The notes beneath the pieces were generated by a model that saw only the letters and a list, made by a program, of their open reading frames with translations, was not told the DNA's origin and made no database searches. A stretch of 28,693 nt of DNA. It comes from an uncultured Treponema sp. (lineage in GTDB: Bacteria; Spirochaetota; Spirochaetia; Treponematales; Treponemataceae). The stretch is taken from assembly GCA_937891125.1 (NCBI GenBank), contig CALAEZ010000060.1, forward strand, positions 1 through 28,693, read 5' to 3'. Below, in pieces: positions 16,601 through 24,321 of this stretch. The translations under genes were made by a program, and so were the position numbers. Numbering within the stretch: position 1 is the stretch's first letter; every line of letters begins with the position of its first letter.

Positions 16601-17295
16601 GTCCCTTGCAAAAACGACTGCAGCTTTCTGACGAAGCCCTCAAGCGCATTTCTGACGCCGTGCGCCGTGCTGAAGAAAAAACCGACGGCGAAATTATAGT
16701 CGCCGTGGCAAAAGAAAGCTCCCGCTACAGCTTTTGGGAGCTGTTAGCAGCAGTATTCTTTGCGCTCGCCGTTTTTGTCGCACTGCTTCCGCTTGCTCCT
16801 ACGGTCAGCGCCTGGTTTACGGCGCACGTATGGGCGGTTCCTGACTGGTATCTGCCGGCATTTTACGGCATTACGCTATTTGCCTGCCTGGCGCTCTTCT
16901 TCCAGATTGCAAATCTACCCGCTATTGACCGCCTGATTATCCCTGCCTTTGTGCAGACAGAGGCGGTGAGCGCCCGCGCATTCAGGCTGTTTACAGAAAG
17001 CGGTGTGCACAACACGGCACATCACTCCGGCATTTTGATTTACCTGTCAGTGCTCGAAAGGCAGGTGCGCATTCTTGCTGACAGCGGCATAAGCGAAAAA
17101 ATCTCGGCAGATTTATGGGCGATTGTTTCTGACGATCTGGTTGCAGATTTACATACCAAACAGTATGAACAGGCAATTTGTGGTGCGGTTGAAAAATGTG
17201 GCGAGCTGTTGTCGCAGTACTATCCAGCACAGAAGGCAGAAGGTGACGAGCTTCCAAACGGAGTTATTCTGCTTGAAACACCGGGCTGGGCATAA
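16597..17295 (+). CDS. TPM-domain membrane protein
   Basis: 232-aa protein of the TPM (TLP18.3/Psb32/MOLO-1) group. It begins at a TTG that overlaps the lemA stop codon. Early residues KRISDAVRRAEEKTDGEIIVAVAKES form the start of the TPM domain. Two membrane segments (about 49-68 and 89-108) interrupt it, and the second half, GVHNTAHHSGILIYLSVLER through ILADSGISEKI, completes it. This split layout is typical of the second TPM gene in lemA operons. Function is unknown; it probably works with LemA and the next protein at the membrane. Confidence 0.8.
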   Translation: MSPLQKRLQLSDEALKRISDAVRRAEEKTDGEIIVAVAKESSRYSFWELLAAVFFALAVFVALLPLAPTVSAWFTAHVWAVPDWYLPAFYGITLFACLALFFQIANLPAIDRLIIPAFVQTEAVSARAFRLFTESGVHNTAHHSGILIYLSVLERQVRILADSGISEKISADLWAIVSDDLVADLHTKQYEQAICGAVEKCGELLSQYYPAQKAEGDELPNGVILLETPGWA

Positions 17296-17312
17296 GCAGC
17301 GCAAGGAGGCGT

Positions 17313-18152
17313 ATGAAACTCAGGAAGATTAAAAGACTCTATTGCGGCGTGCTGCTGTGCTCAGTATGCTTTATAGCCCATGCGGCGCCAAAAGCTGCCG
17401 TCACGCCAGTTCCAGCGCTGACTGCGCCGGTAGTCGACACAGCACATATCATGCAAGATGAAAAGAAGCAGGCGCTGAACAGCTACCTGTCGGCAGTAAG
17501 CGAGCAGACCGGTGTGCAGATTGCCGTCCTTACCGTTCCAAGCCTCGGCGGCGAGACAATCGAAAGCTACAGTATGCGCGTTGCCGAAAGCTGGAAGCTT
17601 GGCGACGCTAAAAAAGACAGTGGCGCCTTACTTGTTGTTGCCGTTCAGGAACACAGCCTGCGCATAGAAACCGGCTACGGCTTAGAAGGGCTTTTAACCG
17701 ACGCTGTCTGCGGCATGATTATCAGAAACAGCATTGTACCGCAGTTTAAGGCGGGTAATTACACACAGGGCATTGTAAACGGCGCGCTTAAAATCGCCGC
17801 TGTTGCTACAGAAGGCGCAGAAATCACTACGGTGGCGCGTCCCACAGAAAAAGCAGACCGCTACAGCGCTGTTACTGACATCGGCGCTGTTGTCTTTTGC
17901 CTGCTTATTGTGTTTATGGTGCTTTCTTCCCGCTCAGGGCTGGGCATGCTGTGGTGGCCTTCGCTGTTTGCAGGCTCACCGTACCGCAGGCGCCGCACCT
18001 TTTGGCGAGGTGGCATGGGTGGGGGCGATTTTTACGGCGGTTCTCACTTTGATAGCAGTCATTTTGGCGGCGGGTTTGGCGGGGGTCCCGGCAGCCATTT
18101 TTCTGGCGGTGGCGGACACTTCGGTGGCGGTGGCGCCAGCGGCAAGTGGTAG
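17313..18152 (+). CDS. exported TPM-domain protein with Gly-rich tail (YgcG-like)
   Basis: 279-aa protein with a signal peptide (about 1-24, ending AHA), a TPM domain (about 36-165: VDTAHIMQDEKKQALNSYL, TGVQIAVLTVPSLGG, RIETGYGLEGLLTD), one membrane helix (about 188-206), a basic RRRR patch, and a C-terminal tail made almost only of Gly, Phe, His and Ser. The tail is typical of YgcG-type proteins. AGGAGG precedes the ATG closely (3-4 nt). It is 17 bp after the previous TPM gene and is the last gene of the pel-lemA-TPM-TPM run. Confidence 0.88.
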   Translation: MKLRKIKRLYCGVLLCSVCFIAHAAPKAAVTPVPALTAPVVDTAHIMQDEKKQALNSYLSAVSEQTGVQIAVLTVPSLGGETIESYSMRVAESWKLGDAKKDSGALLVVAVQEHSLRIETGYGLEGLLTDAVCGMIIRNSIVPQFKAGNYTQGIVNGALKIAAVATEGAEITTVARPTEKADRYSAVTDIGAVVFCLLIVFMVLSSRSGLGMLWWPSLFAGSPYRRRRTFWRGGMGGGDFYGGSHFDSSHFGGGFGGGPGSHFSGGGGHFGGGGASGKW

Positions 18153-18333
18153 GGAGCGACCGACGGCTTTGCCGTCGGGAAAAATGCGAGCGTGCGAGCA
18201 TTTTTAGCGAGTCTCGTCCGAGCCCCTGCGAGGACGGGGAGCGAGAGGCACGTTCGCCTAGCGGCGAAGTGCGGAAAAATCGCGAGAAGACAGCGTTAGC
18301 TCGCTGACAGCAACTTTTTTATAAAGAGGTACT
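18153..18333. repeat. 181-bp gap packed with consecutive hairpins
   Basis: Five inverted repeats follow one another: CCGACGGC/GCCGTCGG (18160-18178, 3-nt loop), AAAAATGC/GCATTTTT (18180-18205), a CGTCC/GGACG pair around 18215-18236, CAC-TTCGCC/GGCGAA-GTG (about 18249-18271, one bulge), and CAGCG/CGCTG around 18291-18306. No coding potential is seen. The first two probably terminate the upstream operon. Confidence 0.6.
18180..18205. terminator. A/T-flanked hairpin after the TPM operon
   Basis: The perfect 8-bp stem AAAAATGC/GCATTTTT with a 10-nt loop has its own A and T runs built in, so it could terminate transcription in either direction. It lies 28 bp after the stop codon. Confidence 0.5.
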
Positions 18334-19299
18334 ATGAAAAACATACTAATCAGGCGAATCTGCATAGCCGCAACTTGCGCTATAGCGCTTGTTCTGACTT
18401 TTTACGCCGCAGTCTACTTTGTTATGTTCCGCCCCAATTTTACCCGTCGCACAGGAGATTACACACAAAAGCAGAATCAGAGGCACTGGGGAAACGACGA
18501 TTTCCAGGCGCGCAATGCTGCTGACACCGCCTGGTGGGAAAACAGCGAGCGAATCCGCATGGAAATTACCTCTTACGACGGGCTTTCGCTGGTAGCGTAC
18601 TACCTGCCGCATGAAGAAGCAAAAGGCATTGTCCTTATGATGCATGGCTTTCAAAGCACGCCTACACGCGACTTTGCTTCCATTGCACGCTGGTACTACG
18701 AAGCTGGCTATACAATCTGCCTGCCGTTTCAGCGCAACCACGGCGAAAGCGAAGGCACGTACATAACATTTGGTGTAAAAGAGCGCTACGACGTGCGCGA
18801 TTGGGTGCAGGAGCTGAACGACCGCTTTGGCATGGAAAACGATCTTTGGATTCACGGCATTTCCATGGGCTGTGCAACCGTGCTTATGGCAAGCGGCTTT
18901 TCTTTGCCTTTTAATGTGCGTGGCATTATTGCTGACTGCGGCTTTACCTCACCTAAAGCTATCTTACTTACAGAACTAAGGACACGCAAACTTCCGCTTG
19001 CTCATGCTTTCTTACATGCAGGTAACTTTTTTGCCCGCCATCTTGCCGATTTTACCTTTACCGAGTATGACACGTTTCAGGCGCTGCGTACAAACGAAAC
19101 GCCCGTGCTTTTTATTCACGGAACCAAAGATGATTTTGTGCCGCCAGCCATGACTATTGCAAATTACGAATTCTGCCACGCACCAAAGGAGTTGCTGCTT
19201 GTAGAAGATGCCATTCACGCTATCAGCTTTTATCAGGACGAAGCGCTGTACACAAAAACGCTCACCCGTTTCCTGACCACGTACGCGCTTCCTCGCTAA
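18334..19299 (+). CDS. membrane-anchored alpha/beta hydrolase
   Basis: 321-aa protein with an N-terminal hydrophobic segment (about 8-31; an anchor or uncleaved signal) and an alpha/beta hydrolase domain. The oxyanion-hole region is MMHGFQS; the nucleophile elbow is GISMG (Ser177); the acid is in HGTKDDFVP (Asp266) and the base in AIHAIS (His295), so a full catalytic triad is present. It resembles the BAAT/YqkD-like hydrolases that cleave esters or amides; substrate unknown. AGAGG lies upstream of the ATG. It stands alone between the hairpin cluster and a convergent terminator. Confidence 0.9.
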   Translation: MKNILIRRICIAATCAIALVLTFYAAVYFVMFRPNFTRRTGDYTQKQNQRHWGNDDFQARNAADTAWWENSERIRMEITSYDGLSLVAYYLPHEEAKGIVLMMHGFQSTPTRDFASIARWYYEAGYTICLPFQRNHGESEGTYITFGVKERYDVRDWVQELNDRFGMENDLWIHGISMGCATVLMASGFSLPFNVRGIIADCGFTSPKAILLTELRTRKLPLAHAFLHAGNFFARHLADFTFTEYDTFQALRTNETPVLFIHGTKDDFVPPAMTIANYEFCHAPKELLLVEDAIHAISFYQDEALYTKTLTRFLTTYALPR

Positions 19300-19330
19300 C
19301 CGGCACATCGCACAAAACAGGGGCTGTCGT

Positions 19331-19356
19331 TTACCGTGCTCGTACAAGCACGGTAA
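19331..19356. terminator. strong hairpin between convergent genes
   Basis: TTACCGTGCT (19331-19340) and AGCACGGTAA (19347-19356) form a perfect 10-bp stem with a 6-nt loop, between the hydrolase and the lipoprotein gene, which converge. There is no long T-run, but the position fits a bidirectional terminator. Confidence 0.6.
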
Positions 19357-19374
19357 GGTGTGAGTTACGAGCGA

Positions 19375-20883
19375 TTACTCGTTGCTCGTGGTAATTGCCA
19401 AAGCTAAGTCTTCAAAGCCGAACGAAACTTCTTTCTTACCGCTTGCAATCTGGATTTCAACGGTTACATCTGTTGCTTCAGAAATTGCAATGTTTCCGAG
19501 AGTTACAGAATCTACGCTGTCAGCCTTTGTTGAAGAAATAGTGCCAGAGCCGTCGCCTGCGGTCAGCTTGATTTTCATGCCGCCATTGCCCTTTCCGTTG
19601 TAGGTCTGCGCCGAAAGCGTGTTCAAATACACGGTGCCAGAAGCAGGCGTAACCGTAAACGTCAAGGTAGCAACCGTCGTGTCTGCTGTTGTAGTAGCAG
19701 AAAGGCTGTCTTTCCAGTACAGACCGAACTTGTAACTATCGGTGGCACTTCCGCTTGCAGCAAGCGTTGGTGCATCGCTAAAGTCAGTAACTGTGTCGCT
19801 CCAGGTAAGCGTTGCTGCACTTACCGTTGCACAGCCGCCAGAAATAGTTGGCGTCAAAACTGCTGTCTTTACGCTGTCGCTTGCACTCGCCCAAGTAGTC
19901 GCTTCGTCCGGCATGTTGTCTGCCGCAAAGAATGTCGCGCGTGTTTTTGTGCTTGCTGTAACTGTAACCGTGCGCTGTTCGTAGAAGCGGCCAATGCGTG
20001 CGCGAATAATTGCTGTTCCTGCAGCAACGCCTGTTACAACGCCTTCGCTTACGGTTGCAACGCTTGTGTCAGAAGAAGTCCAGACAGCGTCGGCGGTCAT
20101 ATCCTCTTTTTCATCATCAGAAATGACATTGTAGACTGCAAATGTCGTTGTTTCGTATGCCTCGAACGAAGCAATCTCGTCTGCCGCTACTGCATCATCC
20201 TGATAGAGCACAAGCTCGGTGATTTCTGCTGGCGCTTTATACGTGTGGGCTTCTGAAAGGTCAATCTTGCAAATGCCTGAGCCGTTCATGTAGATTTTGT
20301 AGTCGCCGGCAGGTGCTGCCTGTACCTGAAAATCGTAGCCTGTGCCAGAGGCAAGGTTGTCCTTGTACACCAGCAGCGTGTCGTCTGCGTCTGCAATCGC
20401 AATGTAGCGCTGGCTTGCTGCAGCACCAGCACCTGTTCCGTAAATGTAGATGTCAGAGGTGGTGCCGAGCATAAGCGTGAGGTAATAGCCCTTCGTATAC
20501 GTTGCAAGTGTTGTAGAAGCCTTTGACGCCTGCAGGTAACCGCTACCTAATGTTGTATTGTTACCGGCAATGCCCTTAAAGTTTGTTGCAACCAGTGTTG
20601 TGTCATCAGAGCTGCTTTCAGTGCTTTTGCCAATCTCGCCGGTAATAGCAGTTTCGGTTGTGTCGCCAATGGTTGTATCGCCGATAGTGTTAGCAACCTT
20701 TGCTGTCCAGCCTGAAAAATCCCAGATGGCGCCGTCATACACGCTTGTCGTGTCATACGAATAGGCGGTTGTTGGCGTTTCTTCGATGTATTCATCGTTA
20801 CCCGTGTCGCAGCCTGTTGCTTCAAAAAGAAGGACACCTGCTGCCAGCAGTGAGGCTACGCCCCACAATGTATTTTTCTTCAT
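19375..20883 (-). CDS. lipoprotein with Big_2-type Ig-like domain
   Basis: 502-aa lipoprotein: signal peptide with lipobox ending at Cys25 (EATGC). The mature part is Thr/Ser/Ala/Asp-rich, as in exposed surface proteins. A short internal repeat, TIGDTTIGDTTE, lies near residue 70. Around residues 245-310 is a bacterial Ig-like (Big_2) unit: AVWTSSDTSVATVSEGVVTG followed by AAGTAIIRA and a TVTV strand. The remaining segments look like beta-sandwich, carbohydrate-binding-type modules, without a certain match. GAGGAGG lies 8 nt upstream. It is the third gene after two outer-membrane barrels (17-bp gap), so the three probably act together at the cell surface, perhaps in binding and taking up a glycan (inference). 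Confidence 0.8.
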   Translation of the reverse strand: MKKNTLWGVASLLAAGVLLFEATGCDTGNDEYIEETPTTAYSYDTTSVYDGAIWDFSGWTAKVANTIGDTTIGDTTETAITGEIGKSTESSSDDTTLVATNFKGIAGNNTTLGSGYLQASKASTTLATYTKGYYLTLMLGTTSDIYIYGTGAGAAASQRYIAIADADDTLLVYKDNLASGTGYDFQVQAAPAGDYKIYMNGSGICKIDLSEAHTYKAPAEITELVLYQDDAVAADEIASFEAYETTTFAVYNVISDDEKEDMTADAVWTSSDTSVATVSEGVVTGVAAGTAIIRARIGRFYEQRTVTVTASTKTRATFFAADNMPDEATTWASASDSVKTAVLTPTISGGCATVSAATLTWSDTVTDFSDAPTLAASGSATDSYKFGLYWKDSLSATTTADTTVATLTFTVTPASGTVYLNTLSAQTYNGKGNGGMKIKLTAGDGSGTISSTKADSVDSVTLGNIAISEATDVTVEIQIASGKKEVSFGFEDLALAITTSNE

Positions 20884-20900
20884 AGTTTTTTCCTCCTCTT

Positions 20901-22214
20901 CTACATTTTTACGCGGAAAAGCACCGGAACATTCACCAAAATGTCGATATCCTTGTTGGCATCTTTGTTTGCACCAATACCACCAAACGCAACAACGGCA
21001 CCTGCTGAAATAGTAGCGCTCTTGTTTGCATACAGCTGTACGTGTGGGTAGGCAAATACCTGTGTGCCGTCAGCACTTTCGCGACCAGAGTTAAAGCCTG
21101 TATCGAGGTCAGTTAATTCGCCTGCGGTAAAGACAGTTGTGAGGGTGCTGTTTACCTTGTAGCGCACTGAAAGCATGTTCCACAGCGCTTGGCTTGACTT
21201 GAATGCATTACTGAGACCTGCAAGTGCGCCAACATCTGCGCCGTCACAAGGGGCGTAGCCGGTATCGTCGTTAGAAACGAGCTTAGCAAACTTTCCGTAG
21301 TAGGTTACGTAGAATTTTTCAAGCGGGAACAGGTAGAATCTCCAGTCTGCGTTGTATTCCATCAAGTTGCCGTCTTTAATGACCGCTGAGCCGCCAACCG
21401 TGTTGTCAGAAACGACAGCAGGAAGGAAGTTCAGTCTAAAGTACGCGCCTGTTACGAACTCTGACACTTTGTCGCTGCCCGCTTTGCCAACGCGAATGCC
21501 CTTTACAAACAGTTCTGCATCGACAACTTCAAAAATCTCCGGGTCAATAAAGATGCCCCAGCCAATGTTGCCGTTATTCTGCTCCTGCGTTGAGTCCCAG
21601 GCGCGGTCAAACATAACGCTTGCCTGCAGGTTTACTGAAATGTCGCTGTTGACAGGAATATTGTAGCCGGCAAGTGCAAAATAATTCTTTGCCGTGCTGA
21701 ACGAAACCTTGTTGTTGGCAGCAATTCCGTCAGAGCTGGTAAAAATCGAACCTAGCTTGTAGGTGCCAAAGGTTTTTCCTTCTTCGTTTCCGTCGTCAGC
21801 TGCTTTCTTTACCTGAAAGCCCATAATGCCGTCGCCGTTCCAGCCCGCTTCTGCGGTAAAATTGCCTATTTTTGCGGTGGCGTCAAAAATATGCCAGTTA
21901 ATATTGTTTGAGCCGATTGTCGGCTGCAAGGTTGCCTTTATGTCAAAAATGTCGCCTGTAACACGCAGCGTCATATTGTCCTTGCCGCTGTTCCAGCCGG
22001 TTAAGTTGCCGACCGTTGTGGTAGAACCGCTCTTGTCGTAGCCAGAATCAATGTAGACGTTACCGTAGTCGTCAGTCGTTCGTCCATTTGCACCTGTGTT
22101 AACATATTTGAGCAATTCAGCTCCGTTGCGGTAGCTTAAGCTTACCTTTAAGTCTGCAAACGCACTGCCTGCAACAATTGCGCCTAATGCAAGCGCACTG
22201 ATTATCTTTTTCAT
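20901..22214 (-). CDS. outer-membrane beta-barrel protein (second of two paralogues)
   Basis: 437-aa protein with a classical signal peptide (MKKIISALALGAIVAGSAFA). The mature part has alternating-residue strands and turns rich in Asn, Gly and Asp, as expected of a spirochaete barrel. The last 110 residues align with the neighbouring barrel: LWNMLSVRYKVN here against LWDMLNLTYKVN there, both followed by FTA, an LD turn, a Tyr strand and a final NVPVLF/TIPVIF strand. GAGG about 9 nt upstream supports the start. It lies 15 bp after its paralogue. The channel substrate is unknown. Confidence 0.8.
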   Translation of the reverse strand: MKKIISALALGAIVAGSAFADLKVSLSYRNGAELLKYVNTGANGRTTDDYGNVYIDSGYDKSGSTTTVGNLTGWNSGKDNMTLRVTGDIFDIKATLQPTIGSNNINWHIFDATAKIGNFTAEAGWNGDGIMGFQVKKAADDGNEEGKTFGTYKLGSIFTSSDGIAANNKVSFSTAKNYFALAGYNIPVNSDISVNLQASVMFDRAWDSTQEQNNGNIGWGIFIDPEIFEVVDAELFVKGIRVGKAGSDKVSEFVTGAYFRLNFLPAVVSDNTVGGSAVIKDGNLMEYNADWRFYLFPLEKFYVTYYGKFAKLVSNDDTGYAPCDGADVGALAGLSNAFKSSQALWNMLSVRYKVNSTLTTVFTAGELTDLDTGFNSGRESADGTQVFAYPHVQLYANKSATISAGAVVAFGGIGANKDANKDIDILVNVPVLFRVKM

Positions 22215-22229
22215 CTGCTCATTCCTCTC

Positions 22230-23390
22230 TTAATAATTGAATGCAAAGATGACAGGAATTGTCACATCAACCGTTTCGTGTCCGTCAATTTTCGGATTCA
22301 CGCCGCTTGCCTCTGCTCGTATTGAAGCGGTAACCGCAACGCGTTCGTTTGCGTCAATGCGCACATACGGGCTACCTACCAAATCTGCGCCTGTAAATAC
22401 GTGGTCAGAATCAAGATTGTCGAACGTTGCGTTGGCGGTAAAGCCGACAGAAGCCTTGTCGTTTACCTTGTAGGTAAGATTCAGCATGTCCCACAGCACA
22501 AGCGTGTTGTCGTCTTCGCTTGAGTCGTAGCCGCTTGAAATATTATGCATGGTGGTTACCGAGAATTTTTCGGTGAATGCATAGCGAGCGCGCAGGTCAA
22601 CGCCCCATTCTGTGCCGCTGTTGCTCCAAACCTTGTTGGTAGAATCATACGGCTTAGTGTAGGCAAAGGTGCCGCCAACGGTCAGGTCGACGCCAGGAAG
22701 CATAAGCGGGCTCACAAACAAGCCGGCGGCAACAGTTTTCTTTTCAAGATAGCGCGCTGCCAGGTTTACACGGATAAGCTCTTCCTGCAGATACTCTGCT
22801 GAAGCTGCAAAGCCGCATTTTAAGGTAATATCGCTGTCTTCAACATCGCCGCTTTCGGTGGCGCTAGTTGCTGAGGCTGCATCGGGATTAAAGCTTGCGT
22901 TTATCAGAGTAAAGCGCGCGGTTAGCTTGCCAGGAAGTGAATCGCTGTTGATATAAGACGCCTGCATGGCAATCTTGCCTTTTGTCAGATTGGTCACATC
23001 CTTGCCTGCGCTGCCGTTAATAATGCCCGGCTTGTTCAATTCAAAATCAGCGCCTTCAAGGTCGCCAGCGTCTGTGCGCACGCGGTTAACGTCGCGGGAA
23101 ACCCATACGCCCGCTTTTGCCTGCAAAACAGCAGCAGGAATCGCAAAGTTCATCCACGCATAGTACACATCCTGCACTATGCTACCTTCATCAGTATCGA
23201 AATCGACCACAACACCAGAAGTATCGTTTGACACTTCTAATGACAGACAGTCGGCGCGGCTATCAAGTGAAAGGTTGCCGGCGCTGGACTTAACGTAGTT
23301 GCTGCCCGTATAAGAAAAACTTATATCAGCAGCACATGCAGCTCCCGCAAGCATTGTAGCGAGCGAAACTGCAGCAACGATTTTTTTCAT
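22230..23390 (-). CDS. outer-membrane beta-barrel protein (first of two paralogues)
   Basis: 386-aa protein with a signal peptide (MKKIVAAVSLATMLAGAACA, cleavage near AAD) and a barrel-like mature part ending in VDVTIPVIFAFNY. It is paralogous to the next gene, most clearly in the C-terminal third. The ATG at 23390 is used because GGAGG lies 8 nt upstream and the signal peptide starts there; the longer frame would lie across the leader. It is the first gene of the barrel-barrel-lipoprotein operon and is divergent from a serine recombinase gene. An inverted repeat begins at the edge of its ribosome-binding site, so its expression may depend on the orientation of the upstream DNA (inference). 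Confidence 0.8.
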   Translation of the reverse strand: MKKIVAAVSLATMLAGAACAADISFSYTGSNYVKSSAGNLSLDSRADCLSLEVSNDTSGVVVDFDTDEGSIVQDVYYAWMNFAIPAAVLQAKAGVWVSRDVNRVRTDAGDLEGADFELNKPGIINGSAGKDVTNLTKGKIAMQASYINSDSLPGKLTARFTLINASFNPDAASATSATESGDVEDSDITLKCGFAASAEYLQEELIRVNLAARYLEKKTVAAGLFVSPLMLPGVDLTVGGTFAYTKPYDSTNKVWSNSGTEWGVDLRARYAFTEKFSVTTMHNISSGYDSSEDDNTLVLWDMLNLTYKVNDKASVGFTANATFDNLDSDHVFTGADLVGSPYVRIDANERVAVTASIRAEASGVNPKIDGHETVDVTIPVIFAFNY

Positions 23391-23450
23391 GGAAAATCCT
23401 CCTGAAATTCGGGGACAAAACCAACGGTTTTTACAATCCCCATTTTTTTC

Positions 23451-23459
23451 AGAATAACA
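23451..23459 (-). promoter_or_regulatory. candidate extended -10 promoter of the OMP operon
   Basis: The minus strand reads TGTTATTCT, an extended -10 (TGN plus TATTCT). The -35 is weak. Transcription would start about 55 nt before the ATG at 23390. Confidence 0.35.
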
Positions 23460-23518
23460 CACCTTTTTCCAATAGAAACGGTAACTTATTGTAAATTTCA
23501 GTTGTTTAATAGGGCTGT

Positions 23519-23547
23519 TTGAACTATTTCCTACAATACTGTATCTA
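23519..23547 (+). promoter_or_regulatory. candidate promoter of the serine recombinase
   Basis: TTGAAC (23519-23524) and TATCTA (23542-23547) are separated by 17 bp. It lies inside the inverted-repeat-bounded segment and points toward the recombinase gene. Confidence 0.4.
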
Positions 23548-23582
23548 GTCTAAAAAGAAATATTGTCGGCTGTCAATGTGTC

Positions 23583-23597
23583 GTAGCAATGTGCTAC
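23583..23597. promoter_or_regulatory. perfect palindrome in the recombinase leader
   Basis: GTAGCA-ATG-TGCTAC is a perfect 6-bp inverted repeat with a 3-bp centre. It could be an operator or a recombinase-binding site. Confidence 0.3.
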
Positions 23598-23674
23598 TGC
23601 CTTTCTTACTCTTCTTTCCTGCACACATTCCCCTAATTTCAGAATTCTGTCCACAATACCGAATGGAGGTACCT

Positions 23675-24286
23675 ATGGTTTATGGATATATTCGTGTTTC
23701 AACAGAAAATCAGAATACGGAAAATCAGAAAGATGAAATCCTGCGCTTTTGCGAGCGGCAGCATATTGTAATCGACAGCTGGGTTGAAGACGTTATCAGC
23801 GGAACAAAGGCTCCCGAACAGCGAAACCTTGGCCGCGTCATTATGAAAAACTGCCGTCAGGGAGACCTGCTCATCTGCACCGAGCTTTCTCGATTAGGGC
23901 GTAGTCTTTTAATGATTATGAACACGCTTAATTTTTTTTTGGAGCGGAACGTTTCTGTCTGGACGATAAAAGATAATTTTCGCCTGAACGACGACATTAC
24001 AAGCAAGGTCATTTCCTTTGCCTTTGGACTTGCGGCAGAGATTGAGCGGCAGCTGATTAGCCAGCGGACAAAAGCAGCCCTGCAGCGCGTTATCGCCGAA
24101 GGAAAGCACGTTGGTCGTCCGCGTGGCAGATACTCAAAGCACCACAAGCTTGCTTATGCAACTGACTACATTGTACAGCAGTGGACTGCTGGCAGAACAC
24201 GCAATGCCATTGCTACCGAATTACATGTTTCGTGGGACACGATTGACCGCACGCTCCGCCGCCTGCAACTTTTGCCTAAAATATAG
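23675..24286 (+). CDS. serine recombinase (resolvase/invertase), Mpi-like
   Basis: 203-aa small serine recombinase that cuts and rejoins DNA through a serine linkage. The N-terminal catalytic domain starts YGYIRVSTENQ (nucleophile Ser9 with Arg7), continues with SGTKAPEQRNLGRV and LLICTELSRLGRSLLMIM (the conserved Arg pair), and has the long E-helix AAEIERQLISQRTKAAL. GRPRGRYSKH leads into a C-terminal helix-turn-helix (about 165-200, GRTRNAIATELHVSWDTIDR). These segments resemble the Mpi master DNA invertase family of Bacteroides, which flips many promoters, more than plasmid resolvases; this assignment is from memory. GGAGG 5 nt before the ATG fixes the start. It is divergent from the OMP operon and followed by a foldback element, so both may be its DNA targets (inference). 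Confidence 0.9.
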   Translation: MVYGYIRVSTENQNTENQKDEILRFCERQHIVIDSWVEDVISGTKAPEQRNLGRVIMKNCRQGDLLICTELSRLGRSLLMIMNTLNFFLERNVSVWTIKDNFRLNDDITSKVISFAFGLAAEIERQLISQRTKAALQRVIAEGKHVGRPRGRYSKHHKLAYATDYIVQQWTAGRTRNAIATELHVSWDTIDRTLRRLQLLPKI

Positions 24287-24287
24287 T

Positions 24288-24306
24288 AGGGGCGGCATGA
24301 CGCTAT
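24288..24306 (+). repeat. dispersed 19-bp repeat, copy 2
   Basis: AGGGGCGGCATGACGCTAT matches 8230-8248 in 18 of 19 bases. It starts right after the recombinase stop codon, 15 bp before the foldback element. Confidence 0.5.
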
Positions 24307-24321
24307 AGCGAAAACTTTTTA

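Larger units (their letters stand above)
23402..23642. repeat. inverted-repeat-bounded intergenic segment, candidate invertible region
   Basis: CTGAAATTCGGGG (23402-23414) and CCCCTAATTTCAG (23630-23642) are inverted repeats matching in 12 of 13 positions. They bracket the space between the ribosome-binding sites of the OMP operon (minus, 23398-23402) and of the serine recombinase (plus, 23665-23669). A third partial copy, AAATTTCAG, is at 23493-23501, and an 8-bp pair TTTACAAT/ATTGTAAA is at 23430-23437 and 23488-23495. The layout is what an invertible promoter segment would look like; inversion itself is not shown. Confidence 0.4.

Noticed and set aside
23576..23674. N-terminal extension of the serine recombinase
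   Set aside because: The extension spans the inverted repeat and palindrome, while a good GGAGG precedes the ATG at 23675 and the family starts at YGYIRVS.
23576..24294. Insertion sequence carrying the serine recombinase
   Set aside because: No second transposon gene, no terminal repeats flanking the gene itself, and base composition matches the surroundings.
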